This document shows, one piece after another, positions 38,187-39,789 of a stretch of DNA of 39,789 bases. How positions within the stretch are numbered: position 1 is the first letter of the stretch; each line of letters starts with the position of its first letter. Made by a program: the position numbers and the translations under genes. This DNA is from a virus. The stretch lies in the IMG/VR virus record IMGVR_UViG_3300003702_000032, positions 1 to 39,789 of that record; one strand, given 5' to 3'. The notes below the pieces were generated by a model, which was not told the origin of the DNA, made no database searches, and was given only the letters and a program-made list of their open reading frames with translations.

Positions 38187-38296
38187 CTAAGCAGGAAGTA
38201 CCAGACTGCCATTCCGACCACGGCCGTATCCAAGCTTATCGAATACAACAGATATGCTCGAAGCGCCCATGGTCTGGCTTTCCGGAGGTACTTCAC
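38183..38296 (-). CDS. 37-aa membrane peptide with GTG start
   Basis: GTG at 38296, with AGGA at 6-7 nt upstream; TGA at 38183-38185 overlaps the ATG of the A-type carrier. Basic N-terminus (KYLRKARPWALRAYLLY) and a hydrophobic span (TAVVGMAVWYFLL). Good ribosome site plus ATGA junction support translation. Another frame on the same strand gives a 40-aa polar peptide with an ATG at 38309; it is less likely. No family recognised. Confidence 0.45.
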   Translation of the reverse strand: MKYLRKARPWALRAYLLYSISLDTAVVGMAVWYFLLR

Positions 38297-38331
38297 GTTT
38301 AGTCCTCATGTTTAGGTTAACTCCTCTCGTA

Positions 38332-38357
38332 ACTCTTGGACTCTACCGTCCAAGAGT
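38332..38357 (-). promoter_or_regulatory. Perfect 10-bp hairpin over the end of the 40-aa gene
   Basis: ACTCTTGGAC pairs perfectly with GTCCAAGAGT around a 6-nt loop that contains the TAG stop of the 40-aa gene. No T-run follows on either strand, so it is not a standard terminator. An RNA processing site or translational block between bL33/40-aa and the downstream genes is plausible. Confidence 0.5.
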
Positions 38358-38465
38358 ATTCAAATGACCACAGTCCGTAGGTTCAATCCTTAGTTTAATC
38401 ACTTCTATCTCTTTTATAAGGGCAAACATATGATCCATCTTCTGCTTGCGCTCTGTGTCGATCAT
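38343..38465 (-). CDS. 40-aa hypothetical protein after bL33
   Basis: ATG at 38465 overlaps the bL33 TGA (ATGA); TAG at 38343-38345. A charged amphipathic helix (DTERKQKMDHMFALIKEIEV) followed by IKLRIEPTDCGHLNTLGR. The overlap and coherent helix support it. No family recognised. Confidence 0.45.
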   Translation of the reverse strand: MIDTERKQKMDHMFALIKEIEVIKLRIEPTDCGHLNTLGR

Positions 38466-38635
38466 TTAAGCTTCTTGCTCTCTTTAAACCAGCAATGCTT
38501 CCGTATCACTGGATCGTATTTCTTTAGACGCAGTTTATCTGCTGTCTTTGGGCCCTTCGTGGACCTCGTTGTTGTGTAGTAATAACCAGTATCCTCTTCG
38601 GACACCATCTTTACTATTCTGTAAGATTTAGCCAT
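38462..38635 (-). CDS. rpmG: Ribosomal protein bL33
   Basis: A 57-aa complete bL33 (bacterial bL33 is 50-55 aa). MAKSYRIVKMVSEEDTGYYY, then TTTRSTKGPKTADKLRLKKY and DPVIRKHCWFKESK match the bacterial pattern T-G-x-x-Y-T-T-T...K-L-x-L-K-K-Y-D-P-x-x-R-K-H-x-x-x-K-E. It has no C-x2-C pairs, so it is the zinc-independent form. In the ribosome bL33 lies near the E site of the large subunit. Viral ribosomal proteins are known, mostly bS21 and bL12; bL33 is rarer. It overlaps the 40-aa gene and follows the glutaredoxin gene after 10 nt. It probably replaces or supplements host bL33 during infection. Confidence 0.92.
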   Translation of the reverse strand: MAKSYRIVKMVSEEDTGYYYTTTRSTKGPKTADKLRLKKYDPVIRKHCWFKESKKLK

Positions 38636-38645
38636 CTGTTTTCTC

Positions 38646-38837
38646 TCATCTCAAGCTCCAATGGTCACTTGGCAACCTTTTTAGATACTCTACCAATTCA
38701 TTATATCCACCAATATGTTTCATATCCGCCGGGCCCGCATCTACATCAATAAACGTAAATTCCTTCTCATGTACAGTCAATAACTTCTTAGCTAATTCAC
38801 AGTAGTCGCAATTCTTTGTTCCATAAATTAAAAACAT
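38646..38837 (-). CDS. Shortened glutaredoxin-like protein
   Basis: A 63-aa protein starting MFLIYGTKNCDYCELAKKLL, with the glutaredoxin active site C-D-Y-C, and FTFIDVDAGPADMKHIGGYN then ELVEYLKRL. Glutaredoxins are normally about 75-85 aa. The segment with the cis-proline T-V-P-x-I-F motif, expected between FIDVD and IGGYNEL, is missing (about 20 residues). The frame is otherwise intact with no obvious frameshift. Either a minimal form, an internal deletion, or loss of function. It precedes bL33 by 10 nt. Confidence 0.75.
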   Translation of the reverse strand: MFLIYGTKNCDYCELAKKLLTVHEKEFTFIDVDAGPADMKHIGGYNELVEYLKRLPSDHWSLR

Positions 38838-38848
38838 AACACCACTAT

Positions 38849-39199
38849 TTATGATTTCTTACCACCAAAATACTCTACTGCATGCCCTTCTTTAATCAAT
38901 TGTTTATTAACATTTACATCACCAACATATATCTCGCCGAGTATTCTACCAAACTTACCTCGGCCATCTTTGACAGTCTTAATGGTCACAGTTGAACCTA
39001 CCGGGCATAACTCTTTGACTCGATCTTTAGCAGCCAATCCTCTTACTTTTTCCTCTTGGTCCGATGTTCTACTCTCTGGTGCATCAATACCATGTAACCT
39101 TATTCTATTATTATACAGTATATCGAACCCTAAGTCAAGCGTTATATCAACTGTATCCCCATCAACTACCCTTCGTATTATTCCTTTATATTCGTACAT
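38849..39199 (-). CDS. Staphylococcal nuclease-like (SNase) protein
   Basis: A 116-aa SNase/thermonuclease fold protein. RRVVDGDTVDITLDLGF (Ca-binding D pair), RIRLHGIDAPESR (active Arg and D-A-P-E), EKVRGLAAKDRVKEL, and KDGRGKFGRILGEIYVGDVN with the second Arg, then NKQLIKEGHAVEYF. Catalytic R..E..R are present (R-L-H-G-I-D-A-P-E, G-R). It lacks a signal peptide, so it acts in the cytoplasm. Phage SNases could degrade host nucleic acid. It follows the 26-aa membrane peptide after 4 nt. Confidence 0.88.
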   Translation of the reverse strand: MYEYKGIIRRVVDGDTVDITLDLGFDILYNNRIRLHGIDAPESRTSDQEEKVRGLAAKDRVKELCPVGSTVTIKTVKDGRGKFGRILGEIYVGDVNVNKQLIKEGHAVEYFGGKKS

Positions 39200-39203
39200 T
39201 TCT

Positions 39204-39284
39204 TTATCCTAACAATACCACTAACATTCCAGCTAGTATAAAACCTAATATAAAATACAAGGCGTGATATTTTCTATGTTCCAT
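39204..39284 (-). CDS. 26-aa membrane peptide
   Basis: ATG at 39284 overlaps the TAA of the cyclase gene (TAATG); TAA at 39204-39206. Charged start MEHRKYHA, then one hydrophobic span (LYFILGFILAGMLVVLLG). It fills the cyclase-nuclease gap precisely. Expression is not shown, but the overlap is the same kind as at real junctions here. Confidence 0.45.
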   Translation of the reverse strand: MEHRKYHALYFILGFILAGMLVVLLG

Positions 39285-39789
39285 TATTTTGTCTCCGCTC
39301 TATAAACTCCATCCCAGTCATCACCAGGAGGATTCTCTTTATACTCATTTATTCTGTCTATCATCACATCATAATAACCTGCCATCTCTGGCCAACTATC
39401 TTTCAACTCATTAGCAAAGAGTTGAGCTGCACCCCATGCTTGTCCTCGATATAGATTAAGGAACTTAGAATGTTGCTGTTGATTGAAATACCAATTAGTG
39501 TTCTTAAACACCCAATCATTATTACCGAGTACAGTAAAGATACGAATAGCATCTTTCTTACCCTTCACAGCAATCTTGTCTAACTCTATGTTGAATAACT
39601 CGTTGTCTACAGCAGTTGCAGTTTCTTCACCCATTATAATAGTCACACCATACCCCTTAGACTGTCCTTCTAGTCTCGATGCCAAGTTTGCAGCATCTCC
39701 TAATATTGAATAATCAAATCTATTATTACTTCCCATGTTACCTACTACGACCTCACCTGTGTTAATGCCGATCCCTATTTTAATAGGCA
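39284..39789 (-). CDS. Class III nucleotide cyclase, 5' part cut by the window edge
   Basis: The frame stays open to the window edge (first full codon at 39787), so the gene is partial; 167 residues are visible. [15 protein letters not shown], then [20 protein letters not shown] and [10 protein letters not shown] are the C-terminal half of a class III adenylate/guanylate cyclase domain, with the N-x-x-x-R (NLASR) pair for the transition state. [18 protein letters not shown] follows. The end ([30 protein letters not shown]) is the usual C-terminal tail of bacterial CHASE2-type cyclases. The metal-binding Asp and any N-terminal sensor lie outside. It makes cAMP or cGMP if active; product cannot be told. 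Confidence 0.88.
   Translation of the reverse strand, partial: PIKIGIGINTGEVVVGNMGSNNRFDYSILGDAANLASRLEGQSKGYGVTIIMGEETATAVDNELFNIELDKIAVKGKKDAIRIFTVLGNNDWVFKNTNWYFNQQQHSKFLNLYRGQAWGAAQLFANELKDSWPEMAGYYDVMIDRINEYKENPPGDDWDGVYRAETK

Noticed and set aside
38846-38853. CATAAATA box before the glutaredoxin-like gene
   Set aside because: Would leave no leader, and lies across the SNase stop; probably chance.
1-39789. CRISPR array, insertion sequence or integrase/attachment site
   Set aside because: No regularly spaced repeats, transposase or recombinase gene was seen; the tRNA is part of the phage operon rather than an attachment site.

Overview
The window is one contiguous piece of a tailed, contractile (T4-like) bacteriophage genome, most likely a marine one. 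Every gene I accept lies on the minus strand, so transcription runs from high to low coordinates. The call rests on a T4-type baseplate gene row (gp5-like OB protein, gp5-like spike, PAAR tip, gp25, gp6, gp7-like, gp8, DUF4815 giant), perfect T4-type late promoters (TATAAATA), a CobS-like AAA+ ATPase beside a VWA/HExxH protein (a pair familiar from marine T4-like phages), and several auxiliary metabolic genes. The DNA is AT-rich overall; the block at about 21.5-26.4 kb looks richer in G+C. No host is named by the sequence; an alphaproteobacterium or a picocyanobacterium is a reasonable guess, and nothing photosynthetic is present here.

Layout, in transcription order from the right edge. (1) 39.8-31.2 kb, accessory/metabolic block: a class III nucleotide cyclase cut by the window edge, an SNase-like nuclease, a shortened glutaredoxin, ribosomal protein bL33, an A-type Fe-S carrier, a flavin-dependent halogenase, AP2-like and C2H2 DNA-binding-type proteins, a second A-type carrier, two 2OG-Fe(II) oxygenases, SufB, a CxxC/His-tail membrane protein, a HAD phosphatase, a SufT/MIP18-like protein, rubredoxin and a DUF465/YdcH-like protein. 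Most are joined by ATGA or TAATG overlaps. (2) 31.1-26.0 kb: small early-type genes, including a sigma region 4-like HTH protein, a zinc-ribbon protein, a secreted protein and several genes under 60 codons. (3) 25.9-20.6 kb: the VWA/metallopeptidase gene, a SWIM zinc finger protein, the CobS-like ATPase and a 174-aa unknown. (4) 20.85-19.2 kb: a chain of small overlapping unknowns ending at a terminator. (5) 19.17-18.22 kb: a minimal AsnRS-like class II synthetase with a tRNA 8-9 nt downstream. (6) 18.17-0 kb: the late baseplate operon.

The most striking element is unit 5. A 283-aa catalytic core related to asparaginyl-tRNA synthetase, without an anticodon-binding domain, sits directly upstream of a perfectly folding 89-nt class II tRNA with a leucine-type D arm and long variable arm. 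That tRNA carries anticodon GUU, a U1-A72 pair and discriminator G73, which are tRNA-Asn features, and it has A instead of the universal U at position 33. This looks like a self-contained phage synthetase/tRNA pair placed under a late-type promoter beside the Asn/Thr/Ser-rich structural genes. Together with the phage bL33 it suggests the phage adjusts translation.

A second theme is Fe-S and redox metabolism: SufB, a SufT-like protein, two A-type carriers, rubredoxin and a small glutaredoxin lie within about 7 kb. A third is regulatory DNA. Near-consensus sigma70 promoters recur with a fixed upstream architecture of repeated motifs, and in two cases the start codon lies where transcription should begin, implying leaderless mRNAs.
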